Of a DNA stretch of 64,000 nucleotides, positions 1 through 10,488 are shown in pieces. The notes under the pieces are model-generated. The model was not told the origin of the DNA. It did no database searches and saw only the letters and a program-made list of their open reading frames with translations. Within the stretch, counting starts at the first letter, position 1; every line of letters starts with the position of its first letter. The stretch spans positions 1 to 64,000 of the forward strand of contig NZ_SZXJ01000045.1 of assembly GCF_005281345.1 (NCBI RefSeq), read 5' to 3'. The position numbers and the translations under genes were made by a program. Source of the stretch: Citrobacter sp. wls619. Lineage in GTDB: Bacteria > Pseudomonadota > Gammaproteobacteria > Enterobacterales > Enterobacteriaceae.

Positions 1-48
1 CCGACCGGGGATACCACGGGTTATCTGGCGAATCCGAAGGAGGTGTAA
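1..48 (+). CDS. dmsB: DMSO reductase Fe-S subunit B, C-terminal end (partial)
   Basis: The first 48 bases read in frame as the last 15 residues of DmsB, ending NPKEV and a TAA stop one base before the dmsC start. DmsB is the four-cluster iron-sulfur subunit that passes electrons from the membrane anchor DmsC to the molybdenum subunit DmsA. Only the tail is in the window; the identification rests on the match to the recalled E. coli C-terminus and on the adjacent dmsC. The AAGGAGGTG that encodes its last codons is also the ribosome-binding site of dmsC. Confidence 0.85.
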   Translation, partial: PTGDTTGYLANPKEV

Positions 49-49
49 G

Positions 50-913
50 ATGGGAAGTGGATGGCATGAATGGCCGCTGATGATCTTCACTGTTTTCGGG
101 CAGTGTGTGGTTGGTGGCTTTATCGTTCTGGCGCTGGCGCTGATGAAAGGGGACTTACGCCCTGATTCACAACAGCGTGTGATTGCCTGCATGTTTGGCC
201 TGTGGGTATTGATGGGCATCGGTTTTATTGCTTCCATGCTTCATCTGGGCTCACCGATGCGGGCGTTTAACTCCCTCAACCGTGTCGGCTCTTCCGCGCT
301 GAGTAACGAAATCGCCAGCGGCTCGCTCTTCTTTGCCGTTGGTGGTCTTGGCTGGCTACTGGCGGTGTTGAAAAAAATGTCGCCAGCATTACGCAATCTG
401 TGGTTAGTTCTCACCATGGTGCTGGGCGTCGTTTTTGTCTGGATGATGGTGCGCGTATATAACACTATTGATACGGTGCCTACCTGGTATAGTGTCTGGA
501 CGCCGATTGGATTCTTCCTGACGTTGTTCATGGGAGGGCCGCTGCTGGGATATCTGCTACTACGCATTGCCGGAATTGACGGCTGGGCGATGCGACTGCT
601 GCCTGCTATTTCAGTGCTTGCGCTGGTCGTGAGCGGCATCATGTCCGTGATGCAGGGGGCCGAGCTGGCGACAATCCACAGCTCAATTCAGCAGGCATCT
701 GCGCTGGTGCCCGATTACGGTTCGCTGATGGCATGGCGGATTGTGGCACTGGCTTTAGCGTTGTGCTGCTGGATTGTTCCGCAGGTGAAAGGCTACCAGC
801 CGGCAATACCGATGCTGTCCGTCGCGTTTATTCTGCTGTTAGTCGGTGAGCTGATTGGCCGCGGCGTGTTCTATGGTCTGCATATGACCGTCGGCATGGC
901 GGTCGCCAGCTAA
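50..913 (+). CDS. dmsC: Anaerobic DMSO reductase membrane anchor subunit C
   Basis: A 287-residue protein, the same length as E. coli DmsC, with about eight hydrophobic membrane segments. It oxidises menaquinol and anchors the DmsAB catalytic dimer, giving anaerobic respiration on dimethyl sulfoxide and N-oxides. The start is set by AAGGAGGTG, 4 bases upstream, inside the end of dmsB, so dmsB and dmsC are translationally linked as the last genes of dmsABC. The promoter (FNR/NarL-controlled in E. coli) lies outside the window. A REP pair follows the stop. Confidence 0.97.
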   Translation: MGSGWHEWPLMIFTVFGQCVVGGFIVLALALMKGDLRPDSQQRVIACMFGLWVLMGIGFIASMLHLGSPMRAFNSLNRVGSSALSNEIASGSLFFAVGGLGWLLAVLKKMSPALRNLWLVLTMVLGVVFVWMMVRVYNTIDTVPTWYSVWTPIGFFLTLFMGGPLLGYLLLRIAGIDGWAMRLLPAISVLALVVSGIMSVMQGAELATIHSSIQQASALVPDYGSLMAWRIVALALALCCWIVPQVKGYQPAIPMLSVAFILLLVGELIGRGVFYGLHMTVGMAVAS

Positions 914-921
914 CCTGAAAA

Positions 922-1003
922 TGCCGAATGGCATCGCGCTTGCCCGGCCTGCACATTACAGTGCTGAATGTGTAGGTCGGATAAGGCGTTAATACGGTCA
1001 TCC
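922..1003. repeat. REP/BIME-type inverted pair after dmsC
   Basis: Two REP-like units, 922-953 (with GCCCGGCCTGCA) and 972-1003 (with GTAGGTCGGATAAGGCG), face each other across an AT-rich spacer just after the dmsC stop. They match the GC-rich GCCGGAT...CCTTATCCGGCCTAC consensus imperfectly. REP pairs typically sit in 3' untranslated regions, where they protect mRNA ends or bind IHF, gyrase or Pol I. In K-12, ycaC would follow at this place; here only this pair and the ycaD upstream region are present. Confidence 0.7.
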
Positions 1004-1062
1004 CACAAATAAAAGATGCCGATTATCCATGAATTTTTTCGACTGAACGTAGCGGGGCAATT

Positions 1063-1085
1063 TTGTTTTAGATCAATTAAAACAA
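1063..1085. promoter_or_regulatory. 23-bp perfect palindrome upstream of ycaD
   Basis: TTGTTTTA at 1063-1070 and its exact reverse complement TAAAACAA at 1078-1085 flank a 7-base centre (GATCAAT). It lies about 100 bp before the ycaD promoter in otherwise unassigned, AT-rich sequence. The form suggests an operator for a dimeric regulator, or a small hairpin. I cannot assign it to a known regulator; the centre contains GATC. Confidence 0.45.
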
Positions 1086-1180
1086 ATAGATGTATTTTCC
1101 CATTTTTTATCAATCCGCGTTAAGAATCAGTAATACGAATCGATCCTCCTGAAAGCGCCTCAGGCCCCTGATTGCGCCGA

Positions 1181-1208
1181 TTGACAATGTTTTTTGCAGT
1201 GGCATGAT
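1181..1208 (+). promoter_or_regulatory. Candidate sigma-70 promoter of ycaD
   Basis: A consensus -35 (TTGACA, 1181-1186) is followed after 16 bases by CATGAT (1203-1208), 36 bases before the ycaD ATG. The resulting leader would be short and without a clear Shine-Dalgarno sequence. The -10 is only four of six to consensus, so this is a moderate call. The 914-1244 gap otherwise holds the REP pair and the palindrome. Confidence 0.5.
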
Positions 1209-1244
1209 GCGCATGAAATTTGAACTTCCTCACGGTTTTTATTC

Positions 1245-2393
1245 ATGTCCACCTATACCCGTCCCGTCATGCTATTGCTGTGCGGGCTGCTTCTGTTGAC
1301 CCTGGCGATCGCCGTGTTAAACACGCTCGTCCCGCTTTGGCTCGCCCATGAAAATCTGCCAACCTGGCAGGTAGGAGTGGTCAGTTCGTCTTATTTCACC
1401 GGAAATCTGGTTGGGACGTTACTGACCGGGTACTTAATTAAACACCTCGGTTTTAACCGCAGCTATTACATCGCTTCGCTTATTTTTGCCGCGGGCTGTG
1501 TCGGGCTGGGCGTCATGGTAGGTTTTTGGAGCTGGATGACCTGGCGTTTTATTGCGGGTATCGGTTGTGCCATGATCTGGGTGGTGGTGGAAAGCGCGTT
1601 GATGTGCAGCGGGACGTCGCGTAACCGCGGACGCTTACTTGCCGCCTATATGATGGTCTATTACGTGGGGACATTTTTAGGTCAATTATTGGTCAGTAAA
1701 GTCTCGACAGAATTAATGAATGTTCTGCCGTGGGTGACCGGCACTATTCTTGCAGGGGTATTACCGCTGCTCTTTACCCGCATTGTGAATCAGCAGGGTG
1801 ATGAACAACAGTCAACCCCCATTGTCTCTATGCTGAAGCTTCGCCAGGCTCGTCTGGGGGTTAATGGCTGCATTATCTCCGGGATTGTGCTGGGGTCGCT
1901 GTATGGCCTGATGCCGCTGTACCTCAACCATCAGGGCGCCAGCAATGCCAGCATTGGTTTCTGGATGGCGGTACTGGTCAGTGCAGGTATTCTGGGACAA
2001 TGGCCAATTGGTCGTCTGGCCGATAAGTTAGGTCGTCTGCTGGTTTTGCGCGTCCAGGTCTTTGTAGTGATCGTCGGGAGTATCGCTATGCTGAATCAGG
2101 CGGCGATGGCACCTGCATTGTTTATGCTGGGCGCGGCAGGTTTCACTCTTTATCCGGTTGCGATGGCCTGGGCCTGCGAGAAAGTAGAACATCATCAGTT
2201 GGTCGCTATGAACCAGGCATTGTTATTAAGCTATACCGTGGGTAGCCTGCTTGGGCCGTCATTTACCGCAATGCTGATGCAAAATTATTCTGACAGTTTA
2301 CTGTTTATCATGATTGCCAGCGTATCGTTTATTTATTTACTGATGCTGCTGCGTAAGACAGGGCATACCCCGAATTCTGTGGCACATATCTGA
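1245..2393 (+). CDS. ycaD: MFS-family transporter YcaD
   Basis: A 382-residue integral membrane protein with about 12 hydrophobic segments, matching E. coli YcaD in length and nearly throughout. It belongs to the major facilitator superfamily; the loop between helices 8 and 9 holds the expected [14 protein letters not shown] motif. The substrate is unknown to me. The start follows the E. coli length; no strong ribosome-binding site precedes it. It stands alone, with its own candidate promoter and a downstream hairpin terminator. Confidence 0.93.
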   Translation: MSTYTRPVMLLLCGLLLLTLAIAVLNTLVPLWLAHENLPTWQVGVVSSSYFTGNLVGTLLTGYLIKHLGFNRSYYIASLIFAAGCVGLGVMVGFWSWMTWRFIAGIGCAMIWVVVESALMCSGTSRNRGRLLAAYMMVYYVGTFLGQLLVSKVSTELMNVLPWVTGTILAGVLPLLFTRIVNQQGDEQQSTPIVSMLKLRQARLGVNGCIISGIVLGSLYGLMPLYLNHQGASNASIGFWMAVLVSAGILGQWPIGRLADKLGRLLVLRVQVFVVIVGSIAMLNQAAMAPALFMLGAAGFTLYPVAMAWACEKVEHHQLVAMNQALLLSYTVGSLLGPSFTAMLMQNYSDSLLFIMIASVSFIYLLMLLRKTGHTPNSVAHI

Positions 2394-2410
2394 TCTGATT
2401 TAACAGGATA

Positions 2411-2465
2411 AAAACAGGTTCCCATACATGCTGTTTATGTATACTTTATGGGAGCCTGTTTTATT
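2411..2465 (+). terminator. Rho-independent terminator of ycaD
   Basis: A long stem (AAACAGGTTCCCATA pairing with TATGGGAGCCTGTTT) with a loop of about 20 bases runs into a T-rich tail, 20 bases after the ycaD stop. The stem is symmetrical with A and T runs on both flanks, but only ycaD runs into it. Confidence 0.85.
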
Positions 2466-2609
2466 TGATCATCGCTATTCTTTCCTGAAAATAAAATGTG
2501 CAGAAGATTATAGTTTTACATCCTGCCGTTTCCGCTTGTCCATTTTACCGCGCATAATCCCTCGCTTCATTTATTGATTATCAAAAATAGCGTCTACGAA
2601 GGATCGCCA

Positions 2610-4031
2610 ATGGCAAGTGTGCAGGAAAAACAATTGCGGTGGTACAACATCGCATTGATGTCTTTTATTACCGTATGGGGATTCGGTAATGTTGTAAACA
2701 ACTATGCTAATCAGGGATTAGTGGTTGTCTCTTCATGGATATTTATTTTCGCCCTCTATTTTATCCCTTATGCACTGATTGTCGGACAACTTGGCTCCAC
2801 GTTTAAAGATGGTAAAGGTGGGGTTAGTACCTGGATTAAACACACAATGGGACCGGGACTGGCTTATCTCGCCGCGTGGACCTATTGGGTGGTGCATATC
2901 CCTTATCTGGCGCAAAAGCCACAGGCTATTCTGATTGCTCTGGGATGGGCGCTGAAAGGCGATGGTTCGCTGATTAAAGAGTACACCGTGGTGGCGTTGC
3001 AGGGGCTGACGTTAGCGCTGTTTGTCTTTTTCATGTGGGTTGCATCCCGTGGCATGAAATCGCTTAAAATCGTTGGATCGGTTGCGGGGATCGCGATGTT
3101 TGTGATGTCCATTCTGTATGTCGTAATGGCCGTCACCGCTCCGGCGATTACTGATGTGCAGATCGCCACAACCAATATCACCTGGGAATCTTTTATCCCG
3201 CATATCGATTTTACCTATATCACAACGATCTCGATGCTGGTCTTTGCGGTCGGTGGCGCAGAGAAAATCTCTCCATACGTTAACCAGACGCGTAACCCTG
3301 GCAAAGAGTTCCCGAAAGGGATGTTAGTTCTGGCGGTTATGGTGGCGGTGTGTGCAATCCTGGGTTCTCTGGCAATGGGGATGATGTTTGACTCTCAGCA
3401 TATTCCTGATGACTTAATGACTAATGGCCAGTATTACGCTTTCCAGAAGCTCGGGGAGTATTACGGCATGGGTAACACATTGATGGTTATTTATGCCGTT
3501 GCCAACACGTTAGGTCAAATTGCGGCGTTGGTGTTTTCTATTGATGCGCCGCTTAAAGTTTTACTGGGCGATGCCGATCGCAAATATATTCCTGAAAGCC
3601 TGTGTAAAACCAATGCCTCTGGTACACCGGTGAATGGCTATATTCTGACACTGGTGCTGGTGGCCATTTTGATTATGTTGCCAACGCTGGGTATCGGTGA
3701 CATGAACAATTTGTATAAATGGCTACTGAATCTGAATTCAGTGGTGATGCCTCTGCGCTATCTGTGGGTGTTTGTGGCATTTATTGCCGTTATTCGTCTG
3801 GCGCAGAAATATAAACCGGAATATGTCTTCATTCGTAACCGAACGCTTGCGATGACCGTGGGAATTTGGTGTTTTGCGTTTACTGCGTTTGCCTGCCTCA
3901 CGGGGATCTTTCCGAAAATGGAAGCCTTTACTCCAGAGTGGACATTCCAGCTCACGCTGAACATCGTGACGCCGTTTGTGCTGGTTGGACTGGGATTGAT
4001 TTTCCCGCTGCTGGCAAGAAGAGGGCGTTAA
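2610..4031 (+). CDS. ycaM: APC-superfamily amino acid/polyamine transporter YcaM
   Basis: A 473-residue, 12-helix membrane protein of the amino acid-polyamine-organocation family, closely matching E. coli YcaM (476 residues). The transported solute is not known to me. I place the start at the ATG at 2610 behind GAAGGAT; an upstream in-frame ATG at 2574 would add 12 residues, lacks a good ribosome-binding site and is not present in the recalled homologue. In K-12, ycaN and ycaK lie between ycaM and pflA; here pflA follows tail-to-tail after 42 bases. Confidence 0.93.
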   Translation: MASVQEKQLRWYNIALMSFITVWGFGNVVNNYANQGLVVVSSWIFIFALYFIPYALIVGQLGSTFKDGKGGVSTWIKHTMGPGLAYLAAWTYWVVHIPYLAQKPQAILIALGWALKGDGSLIKEYTVVALQGLTLALFVFFMWVASRGMKSLKIVGSVAGIAMFVMSILYVVMAVTAPAITDVQIATTNITWESFIPHIDFTYITTISMLVFAVGGAEKISPYVNQTRNPGKEFPKGMLVLAVMVAVCAILGSLAMGMMFDSQHIPDDLMTNGQYYAFQKLGEYYGMGNTLMVIYAVANTLGQIAALVFSIDAPLKVLLGDADRKYIPESLCKTNASGTPVNGYILTLVLVAILIMLPTLGIGDMNNLYKWLLNLNSVVMPLRYLWVFVAFIAVIRLAQKYKPEYVFIRNRTLAMTVGIWCFAFTAFACLTGIFPKMEAFTPEWTFQLTLNIVTPFVLVGLGLIFPLLARRGR

Positions 4032-4040
4032 GGGGAATAG

Positions 4041-4066
4041 GGTGGGTAACAGGTCCGTTACCCACC
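4041..4066. terminator. Perfect hairpin between convergent ycaM and pflA
   Basis: GGTGGGTAAC and GTTACCCACC form a 10-bp perfect stem with a 6-base loop, exactly between the stop codons of ycaM (plus) and pflA (minus). Neither side has a T-run, so it is not a classical intrinsic terminator. It could still stabilise 3' ends from both directions or assist termination. Confidence 0.55.
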
Positions 4067-4073
4067 ACAAGAC

Positions 4074-4814
4074 TTAGTACATCACTTTGTGACCATACTG
4101 CTCAAGGATGCCTTTGACGCGTTCCATGGTCTCTTTTTTCGGCGGCTTCACGCCATCCAGTTTGTATTCTTCACCCATCGCCACCCATTTGTGTTTACCC
4201 AACTCGTGATATGGCAGCAGTTCAATTTTTTCGACATTGCCCATATCACGGGTAAATTCGCCCAAACGGTGCGCTGAATCATCATCATCGGACCAGCCAG
4301 GTACGACAACATAGCGGATCCACACCTTGATATCTTTGTTGGACAGGTAACGGGCAAACTCCAGTGTGCGATGGTTAGACACGCCGACCAGGTTCTGGTG
4401 GATCTCGTCGTTCATCTGTTTCAGATCGAGCATCACCAGATCGGTCACTTCCAGCAACTCATCAATCACCGGGTCGTAGCGGCGGACAAAACCGTTAGTA
4501 TCAAGACAGGTATGAATACCTTCTTTCTTACAGGCACGGAACCAGTCACGGACGAATTCAGCTTGCAGAATAGCCTCTCCGCCGGATGCTGTTACGCCAC
4601 CACCGGATGCGTTCATAAAGTGACGATAGGTCACGACTTCTTTCATTAATTCATCGACGGTGACTTCTTTACCGCCGTGCGTATCCCATGTGTCACGGTT
4701 GTGGCAATACAGGCAGCGCATCAGGCAGCCCTGAAAGAAGGTAATAAAGCGGATGCCCGGGCCATCAACAGTGCCACAGGATTCAAAGGAGTGAATGCGA
4801 CCAATAACTGACAT
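4074..4814 (-). CDS. pflA: Pyruvate formate-lyase 1-activating enzyme
   Basis: A 246-residue radical-SAM enzyme, full family length. The CX3CX2C cluster motif (Cys30, Cys34, Cys37) binds the 4Fe-4S cluster that splits S-adenosylmethionine; the resulting radical is installed on a glycine of PflB in the cytoplasm. The start is the ATG at 4814, with GGAGAAAC upstream; an in-frame ATG nine codons earlier is ignored because the homologue begins [10 protein letters not shown]. It lies downstream of pflB but is separated from it by 310 bases holding a terminator and an ERIC element, so it probably has its own promoter. Confidence 0.98.
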   Translation of the reverse strand: MSVIGRIHSFESCGTVDGPGIRFITFFQGCLMRCLYCHNRDTWDTHGGKEVTVDELMKEVVTYRHFMNASGGGVTASGGEAILQAEFVRDWFRACKKEGIHTCLDTNGFVRRYDPVIDELLEVTDLVMLDLKQMNDEIHQNLVGVSNHRTLEFARYLSNKDIKVWIRYVVVPGWSDDDDSAHRLGEFTRDMGNVEKIELLPYHELGKHKWVAMGEEYKLDGVKPPKKETMERVKGILEQYGHKVMY

Positions 4815-4900
4815 TGCGGTGTTTCTCCAGGTGTGGCCCATCCGGGGCCAGTGTTAGTGCACAGTTATTAACTGTGTCGAGTCTGTTTTGGCTGCTATCC

Positions 4901-5025
4901 ATACTTTTCGTCTTTCAAGCTGCATCTTTGTTAGCTTCCTTCGCTCACCCCAGTCACGTACTCCTGTACGCTCCAGGGGATTCACTCCGTTGCTGCCTCA
5001 ATGCAACTCGAAATCCATCGAGTAT
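4901..5025 (-). repeat. ERIC (IRU) element, full length, between pflB and pflA
   Basis: A 125-bp element in minus orientation: its reverse complement contains the ERIC core (GAATCCCCTGGAG ... GTGACTGGGGTGAGCG). The ends form an inverted repeat (ATACTT... at 4901 and ...GAGTAT at 5025), with inner arms AGCTGCAT and ATGCAACT. ERICs are non-autonomous, transcribed intergenic repeats. This copy fills most of the 310-bp pflB-pflA gap, downstream of the pflB terminator, so it lies in the leader or promoter region of pflA. Confidence 0.9.
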
Positions 5026-5055
5026 ATAAGTATAGATAGCTGACAAAGCAGGCTA

Positions 5056-5087
5056 TTAAAAAGGCCCCACTTACGTGGAGCCTTTAT
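5056..5087 (-). terminator. Rho-independent terminator of pflB
   Basis: Read on the minus strand, AAGGCTCCAC ... GTGGGGCCTT forms a stem followed by a T-run, about 40 bases after the pflB stop. It separates pflB from the pflA activase gene. Confidence 0.85.
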
Positions 5088-5124
5088 TGTACGCTTTTTA
5101 AAGTACGATTTCAGTCAAAACCAA

Positions 5125-7407
<2,283 letters not shown>

Positions 7408-7466
7408 GTAACACCTACCTTCTTAAGTGGATTTTTTATTTACTGCGTGTAATGAGCATCAACAGA

Positions 7467-8324
7467 TTAATGATGATCGTTACCACGCAGATAAATGACC
7501 CAGTATGTCAACCCGACCAACAAACCGCCGCCGATAATGTTACCGATCGTAACCGGAATCAGGTTATCGGTGATGAAATTCATCACGGTCAGGTGAGAAA
7601 AATTCTCCGGAGAAGAACCGACAGCGGTCCAGAATTCCGGGGTGGCGAAATCGCGTATTACGATACCCATAGGGATCATAAACATGTTTGCGATACTGTG
7701 CTCAAAACCGCTGGCAACAAACATTGCGACCGGTAATACCATGATAAACGCTTTGTCCATCAGGCTGCGACCAGAGTAGCTCATCCAGACGGCCAGACAC
7801 ACCATTAGGTTAGCCAGAATACCCAGGCTTACAGCTTCAACAAAAGTATGGTGCACTTTGTGGTCGGCAGTTTGCAGGACGTTGAGTCCCCACGCGCCGT
7901 TGGCGGTCATATACTCGCCAGAAAGCCACATGAGTAACACAAAGATCAGCGCACCAATCAGGTTACCGACATAAACGTTAAGCCAGTTCTTCGCTAACTG
8001 ACCCCAGGTAATACGACCACTGGCTTTAGCGACGACAATCAGTACGGTTGAAGTGAAGAGGTCAGCGCCGCAGACAACGCAAAGGATCAGCCCCAGGGAA
8101 AAGCAGATACCACCCACCAACTTTGCCATGCCGAAAGGCATTGTGCCGGTACCGGTTGTGGCAGTGATATAGAAAACAAAGGCAATTGAAATGAACACAC
8201 CGGCAGTAATTGCCAGATAGAACGTCTTAAGCGGATGTTTCGTTGCTTTATAGACGCCTGCTTCTTCGGCAACTTTGGCCATAGCAGCAGGAAGTATAAG
8301 ATCAAAAGGGTTGTCAGCTTTCAC
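7467..8324 (-). CDS. focA: Formate channel FocA
   Basis: A 285-residue member of the formate-nitrite transporter family with six membrane helices; it forms a pentameric inner-membrane channel that exports and re-imports the formate made by PflB. I choose the GTG at 8324 (protein begins VKADNPFDL, read as Met), because it gives exactly the E. coli length and has AGAGAGAG before it. An ATG 40 codons upstream would add a non-homologous tail running through the promoter region. It is the first gene of focA-pflB. Confidence 0.95.
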   Translation of the reverse strand: MKADNPFDLILPAAMAKVAEEAGVYKATKHPLKTFYLAITAGVFISIAFVFYITATTGTGTMPFGMAKLVGGICFSLGLILCVVCGADLFTSTVLIVVAKASGRITWGQLAKNWLNVYVGNLIGALIFVLLMWLSGEYMTANGAWGLNVLQTADHKVHHTFVEAVSLGILANLMVCLAVWMSYSGRSLMDKAFIMVLPVAMFVASGFEHSIANMFMIPMGIVIRDFATPEFWTAVGSSPENFSHLTVMNFITDNLIPVTIGNIIGGGLLVGLTYWVIYLRGNDHH

Positions 8325-8349
8325 ACTAACTCTCTCTTTATTAAGTCGG

Positions 8350-8398
8350 CGACGAGATACTAACAAAGCATTATAGATGAGAATTTGATATAGATCAT
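8350..8398 (-). promoter_or_regulatory. FNR box and class II promoter upstream of focA-pflB
   Basis: TTGATATAGATCAT at 8385-8398 matches the FNR consensus TTGAT-N4-ATCAA at nine of ten specified bases. On the minus strand, a TAGTAT -10 (8362-8357) would start transcription near 8350, placing the FNR box centre at about -41.5, the class II position known for E. coli focA-pfl promoter P6. A second TATAAT at 8375-8370 overlaps. Beyond it, 8450-8640 is strikingly AT-rich, as expected for bound IHF/ArcA or H-NS-type proteins, and holds no gene. Confidence 0.75.
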
Positions 8399-8643
8399 AT
8401 CTCGCCTGGCTTATAGGCCCGTAAGACGCATGGTTTTTATGCAATTACGGTGTAACTTGTTGATTATCCATATAAAAATAAATTTTAAAAATTATAAAGT
8501 GAGTTGAATTTTTTCTTTATGCCTCCAGGTGGACGGTTAATTAAAATGGAGTAATTGAGATAAATAGCGATATTAATAAACCAAAATTTTTAATATCAAC
8601 TACTAATATTTAACCTTGCCTTTACATTTATTTTTGAGTAGAC

Positions 8644-8680
8644 AAAAATAAAAAACAGGGCGCTTAAAGCGCCCCGTAAT
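8644..8680 (-). terminator. Rho-independent terminator of ycaO
   Basis: On the minus strand ACGGGGCGC ... GCGCCCTGT forms a stem followed by a T-rich run, about 50 bases after the ycaO stop codon. Confidence 0.8.
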
Positions 8681-8727
8681 ATAGCCCAGACAATACGTTT
8701 AGCCTACTCAACGCGGGCTGTTTGCCA

Positions 8728-10488
8728 CTATTTTGACCAGTGTGCCGCTTTCGCGCGTTGCAGCTTCTCATAGGCTTTCAACAGAGACTGATGTGCCGGG
8801 AAAGCCTGCAGATCGCTATCAACCGTTTGTAATCCGTAGAATGGCGCTTCTCCGCTCATTGCAGCACTTGCTGCTTCAACTGCCTCTGCACCGTACATAC
8901 GAACAAATGCGTTAAGATACTGCAGCGGCTGGCGGTCCTCTTCCTGTGACAACAGCAGCAGAGTTTGCAGGCAACGATAATAGTTTGCGCGTTCAGCACT
9001 AAAGACGGATGCGTTAAATTCCATCGTCCACTCCGTCCAGATCAGTGCCTGCTCAAGGTCACCTCCCGCCAGAGCCAGCATTACTTTGAGCTCGCCAATG
9101 CGCAGGGTATACCAGCCATTATCCGCACCGGTCGCCAAACCCAGCAGCTCACGTACGCGAGTGAAGTCGTCAAATCCTTCTTCATCCAGCTGTTCGAGCA
9201 GGTTGAGGTAGTCTTCTTTTTCCCATTCGCTGCCTGGCAGAGAGAGAATGGTCTCACGCAGGTGCGCTCCCATGCTGTTGTTGGCTAACCACAAATCTTC
9301 TGCTGGGTAGATGTCAGACATGCCCGGGACGATAATGCGGCAAGCGTAAACGCTCAGATGCTCGTAGTCGGCTATGTAGACTTCTTTATCTTCCGCTTTG
9401 AAGATCGCCATCAGGGTGGCGAACTCTTCTTCCGTTGTACCGGAGAAATTCCAGTCAACGAACGGGTAATCGGCATCCTGCTTGAACAGATCCCAGGAAA
9501 TCAGACCGCTGGAATCGATGAAGTGCGTTTCGAGGTTAGTGTGCTCAGCCACTTCTTCATCGTCGAATGTTGGGGGAGTGAAGACGTCAAGATCTTTCAG
9601 ACCTCGGCCCTGCAACAGTTCCGTGACGGTACGCTCCAGTGCAACACCGAAATCCGGGTGCGCGCCGAAAGAGGCAAAACAGGTGCCGTTAGCCGGGTTG
9701 AACAGGACAACGCAGATAACCGGGTATTTGCCGCCCAGCGAGCCGTCGTACGCGAAGATTGGGAATCCTTCGGCTTCCAGCTTTGCAATGGATTCAACGA
9801 CTGCCGGGTAACGCGCCATCACTTCAGCCGGAATTTCCGGCAGGCTGATGCTTTCCGCGATAATGCGGTTCTTCACATAGCGCTCAAAAACTTCAGACAG
9901 CCCCTGAACGCGGGCTTCATTCGGTGTGTTACCCGCAGACATACCGTTAGATACGTACAGGTTACCGATAATGTTCATCGGAATGTAAACGGTCTGATTA
10001 TCTGACTGACGGGTAAACGGCAGGCCGCAAACGCCGCGTTCTTCATTGCCGGATTGCAGATCGATAAGCATGCTACCGGTCAGTTCATTGTCTGGATCGT
10101 AGAATGCACGCAGACGCGCATCCAGCAAACCTTCAGGTACGTCATCATCTTCAGTCAGTGGGAACCATTTTTCGTTCGGGTAATGTACGAACGGGCCGTT
10201 AGCGATGGTTTCGCCCAGCCAGAAATCCGCAAAGAAGTAATTCGTGGACAGACGCTCAAAATATTCGCCCAGTGCGGAGGCCAGCGCCGCTTTTTTCGTC
10301 GCACCTTTACCGTTGGTAAAGCACAGCGCGCATTCTTTGTCGCGAATATGTACAGACCAGACGTTAGGAACGGGGTTCAACCATGAGGCTTCTTCAATTT
10401 GAAAACCGAGGTCGAGTAATTTTTGCTGGAAGCGAGCGATGGAATCTTCCAGTGCGGCATCTTTGCCGGGGATAAATGTTTGCGTCAT
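8728..10488 (-). CDS. ycaO: YcaO, ribosomal S12 methylthiotransferase accessory factor
   Basis: A 586-residue protein matching E. coli YcaO. The N-terminal two-thirds is the ATP-grasping YcaO domain (cyclodehydratase superfamily); the C-terminal third is a helical TPR-like region. In E. coli it is linked to RimO-dependent beta-methylthiolation of ribosomal protein S12; the exact chemistry is not settled to my knowledge. No azoline precursor peptide or partner gene lies nearby, which fits an orphan housekeeping YcaO rather than a peptide-modification cluster. The start is the ATG at 10488 (MTQTFIPGKD); an ATG 11 codons upstream is less likely. Confidence 0.95.
   Translation of the reverse strand: MTQTFIPGKDAALEDSIARFQQKLLDLGFQIEEASWLNPVPNVWSVHIRDKECALCFTNGKGATKKAALASALGEYFERLSTNYFFADFWLGETIANGPFVHYPNEKWFPLTEDDDVPEGLLDARLRAFYDPDNELTGSMLIDLQSGNEERGVCGLPFTRQSDNQTVYIPMNIIGNLYVSNGMSAGNTPNEARVQGLSEVFERYVKNRIIAESISLPEIPAEVMARYPAVVESIAKLEAEGFPIFAYDGSLGGKYPVICVVLFNPANGTCFASFGAHPDFGVALERTVTELLQGRGLKDLDVFTPPTFDDEEVAEHTNLETHFIDSSGLISWDLFKQDADYPFVDWNFSGTTEEEFATLMAIFKAEDKEVYIADYEHLSVYACRIIVPGMSDIYPAEDLWLANNSMGAHLRETILSLPGSEWEKEDYLNLLEQLDEEGFDDFTRVRELLGLATGADNGWYTLRIGELKVMLALAGGDLEQALIWTEWTMEFNASVFSAERANYYRCLQTLLLLSQEEDRQPLQYLNAFVRMYGAEAVEAASAAMSGEAPFYGLQTVDSDLQAFPAHQSLLKAYEKLQRAKAAHWSK

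Noticed and set aside
3964-3977. A matS-like site (GTGACGCCGTTTG)
   Set aside because: Only the left half fits GTGACRNYGTCAC; the right half is wrong, and the terminus macrodomain is not expected to include this locus.
8728-10488. YcaO as part of an azoline peptide (RiPP) cluster
   Set aside because: No precursor peptide, dehydrogenase, protease or exporter gene is adjacent; the neighbours are focA and serC and the protein matches the housekeeping YcaO.
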